This document shows, in pieces, positions 62,436 through 64,000 of a stretch of DNA of 64,000 nucleotides (position 1 is its first letter; the number at the start of each line of letters is the position of its first letter). Source of the stretch: Arundinibacter roseus (GTDB lineage: Bacteria; Bacteroidota; Bacteroidia; Cytophagales; Spirosomataceae). The translations under genes were made by a program, and so were the position numbers. The stretch is taken from positions 496,001 to 560,000 of the forward strand of contig NZ_SMJU01000002.1 in the NCBI RefSeq assembly GCF_004348825.1. The letters run 5' to 3'. The notes under the pieces were generated by a model that saw only the letters and a program-made list of their open reading frames with translations, was not told the origin of the DNA and made no database searches.

Positions 62436-64000
62436 TTAATAGGTAATTATTCTCCCTTTGGGGTATTTTATTTCGTATCGAAACTCAACCGTACGGCTTT
62501 CATTGGCTTTCAGTGAAAGTTTCCAGGTCAATCGACCCGTTTCGGAAGTATAGGTAGCACCAGTAGACTCTTCCAGTTTTACTTCGATGTCGCTATTCGT
62601 CGAAACCGGGATTTGATCTTCCAGAGTAATAGTTGCGGCTTCATTTTTCGTGTTTCTGATTGTAACGCGGTAAGCGACGGTTTCCCGAACCTGATTTCCC
62701 AAAATTCTGGTAGCCGTAAAGTCCTTCATGCGCTCCCGTTTTATAATTATTTTTTTATCCCGCCCCAGCGAAAGGTTCAAGGTGTCGGCAGTATTTTGAG
62801 TCAGTAACTGCGTTTCACCTACGTAGGTTCCTTGAAAATAGACATTTGCCTGACCGTTTAATAAATTGTATTTTTCCCAGTCGGTAATTGTCCCAATCAA
62901 AAAGGCGTCCGGGTCAAGTTTTGGAATCGCAAAGTGCCGATACGTGGCTGCAACTTCATGCTGCGCGATGTCTACCACCTGTCCTGAACCATTGGATGGA
63001 ATCGTGTAAGGAAGGGCTATTTCAAATGAAACCGATAAATCATTGGTGTTCATTTGGGTAAACGAAGCAGACGTAATCAATTCGACTTCGGGTACAGACA
63101 TGTCCATCTTTATGCTTTGTTCCGAACTATTCATTGCGGCAGTTGGCGCCGCGGTGCGCATGCGTTCCTTTCGCATAACAACGGGTTGCTCAAATTGCAC
63201 AAACTGAGTGCCAAGTTCCGGCTTTGTGCCGTTGAGCGACGGGTTAGAGGTAGATAGCGTCAGTTTGATCGCCTCCCAGTTTTGTCCTGTATTCTGATAC
63301 ACATTGGCTTTATAAGCAAGCGAAACCGGACTTTGCGTGTCTTTCACACGGACGTCATACACGGGCATCCATCCTGCATCTGCAACCACGTAAGAAACTT
63401 CGAGTTGGAGAGACGTGCGGGCGGTTGCGCTCAGATTTACCAGAATTTGTCCCGTAGGCTGATTCCGTCGGTTCTGCCAGTCGGCCAGCTGATTTTTAAT
63501 GTTATTTTCCCGTTCTTTCAGTCGATTTATGGTGTCCTTTATTTGGAGTTGCCGGGTGCCGATATCTGCAAGGCGTTCCCGATAGAAATCAGCCAATGCC
63601 TTCAAATCAGCGACTTTTACACCCGCAGCCGTGCCGCCAGCCTGTTTATTTGCTACGATCAACGCGCGTTCTTCGTCAAGCGCGGTGAGGGTAATCAAGT
63701 TTACCGCCAGTTGATTTTGAACAATTTTCAGAGAATCTTCCATCCGAATGATTCCTGCCGGACGTTGGGCTCTTTGCAGGTAGTCGCGTTCAAAACGAAC
63801 GCCTTTAATGATGGCCCCGCCAGTACCGCGCACCTCAATACTACCCGGATCAATACTCAGGGGAATATTGTCCAGAATTACACGTTGTTCCCCGGCTTGA
63901 AGAGTTGCTTTGGCGGTTGCCGTCAGCTGTGCCCGGTTGAGAAAAACCGTCGCATGAGTTAATGTAGTACTAATAATCTGCTCGTTTGGCGTTTGAGCGA
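62436..64000 (-). CDS. DUF4139 (mucoidy inhibitor MuiA family) protein, 5' end cut by window
   Basis: The frame is open from the right edge; the visible part starts AQTPNEQIISTTLTHATVFL, likely just after a signal-peptide cleavage site. The N-terminal DUF4140-type domain (VFLNRAQLTATAKATLQAGE, PLSIDPGSIEVRG) is followed by a coiled-coil (DFYRERLADIGTRQLQIKD, INRLKERENNIK) and the DUF4139 C-terminal beta-domain (VSYVVADAGWMPVYDVRV, LEDQIPVSTNSDIEV). It should be exported; function unknown. An ATG at 63833 exists inside the gene but is not the true start. Confidence 0.9.
   Translation of the reverse strand, partial: AQTPNEQIISTTLTHATVFLNRAQLTATAKATLQAGEQRVILDNIPLSIDPGSIEVRGTGGAIIKGVRFERDYLQRAQRPAGIIRMEDSLKIVQNQLAVNLITLTALDEERALIVANKQAGGTAAGVKVADLKALADFYRERLADIGTRQLQIKDTINRLKERENNIKNQLADWQNRRNQPTGQILVNLSATARTSLQLEVSYVVADAGWMPVYDVRVKDTQSPVSLAYKANVYQNTGQNWEAIKLTLSTSNPSLNGTKPELGTQFVQFEQPVVMRKERMRTAAPTAAMNSSEQSIKMDMSVPEVELITSASFTQMNTNDLSVSFEIALPYTIPSNGSGQVVDIAQHEVAATYRHFAIPKLDPDAFLIGTITDWEKYNLLNGQANVYFQGTYVGETQLLTQNTADTLNLSLGRDKKIIIKRERMKDFTATRILGNQVRETVAYRVTIRNTKNEAATITLEDQIPVSTNSDIEVKLEESTGATYTSETGRLTWKLSLKANESRTVEFRYEIKYPKGRIITY

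Noticed and set aside
1-64000. tRNA, rRNA, CRISPR arrays, transposases, prophage genes or an origin
   Set aside because: Looked for throughout; no conserved RNA, regular spaced repeats, integrase or transposase motif was recognised.

Overview
The window looks like an ordinary chromosomal stretch of a Bacteroidota bacterium, most likely order Cytophagales (Spirosomataceae-like). The evidence is the set of Bacteroidota-typical families (DUF5916 barrels, the DUF1501/DUF1800 pair, DUF2911, DUF3472, an ABC-permease/M1-peptidase fusion, a subtilase with a type IX-secretion-like C-terminus), candidate -7 elements of the form TAnnTTTG, and the lack of strong Shine-Dalgarno sequences. I see no rRNA, tRNA, CRISPR array, transposase or phage gene. 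Base composition was not computed.

Layout, left to right. 1-9.9 kb: a cut-off NAD-dependent epimerase, a GNAT acetyltransferase, a very large secreted fusion (PmoA-like + dehydrogenase + HEAT + cytochrome c), a tiny Pro/Glu-rich acidic protein, a flavodoxin-like reductase, and a divergent DUF5916 barrel / lipoprotein pair. 9.9-19 kb: a hybrid GAF-PAS3 histidine kinase with REC and HPt domains, a cold-shock protein, a 54-aa membrane protein, and an ABC ATPase with its permease-aminopeptidase fusion. 19.2-22.9 kb: a three-gene cassette (HpcH/HpaI aldolase, GntP permease, glucarate-dehydratase-like enolase) that reads as uptake and cleavage of an aldarate; a short REP-like palindromic repeat sits in it, and a core copy in the opposite direction lies on the far side of the permease gene. 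22.9-28.5 kb: DUF1361, an RhlE-type helicase with a TTG start, DUF1501 and DUF1800. 28.9-31.6 kb: an Mla/MCE lipid-transport operon (permease, ATPase, MCE protein). 31.6-38.8 kb: a secreted amidotransferase-like protein, DUF3472, a CPA1 Na+/H+ antiporter, an SDR, a Gfo/Idh/MocA oxidoreductase and a redoxin-fold protein without the usual catalytic cysteines. 39-40.9 kb: a 49-aa membrane protein translationally coupled to a sodium:solute symporter. 41-44.8 kb: a three-subunit molybdenum hydroxylase of PaoABC type. 45.1-50.8 kb: a complete tripartite RND efflux operon. 51-52.3 kb: a secreted acetyl esterase.

The most interesting locus is 52.4-53.9 kb. It encodes a membrane histidine kinase whose three N-terminal helices carry the ethylene/copper-binding residues of plant ETR1 (D25, Y32, I62, C65, H69) at a constant offset of +13, and it overlaps a single-domain response regulator. 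This is a candidate bacterial ethylene (or other copper-ligand) sensor.

54-64 kb holds DUF2911, a NUDIX hydrolase, a tightly overlapped operon of FMN/Fe-S glutamate-synthase-like oxidoreductase, lipoprotein and subtilase, then EPSP synthase (aroA), a small exported protein, DUF502, and a MuiA-type DUF4139 protein that runs off the right edge. Most operon ends carry clear rho-independent hairpins, listed individually. Start codons were moved downstream of the longest open frame wherever a signal peptide or domain start supports it.
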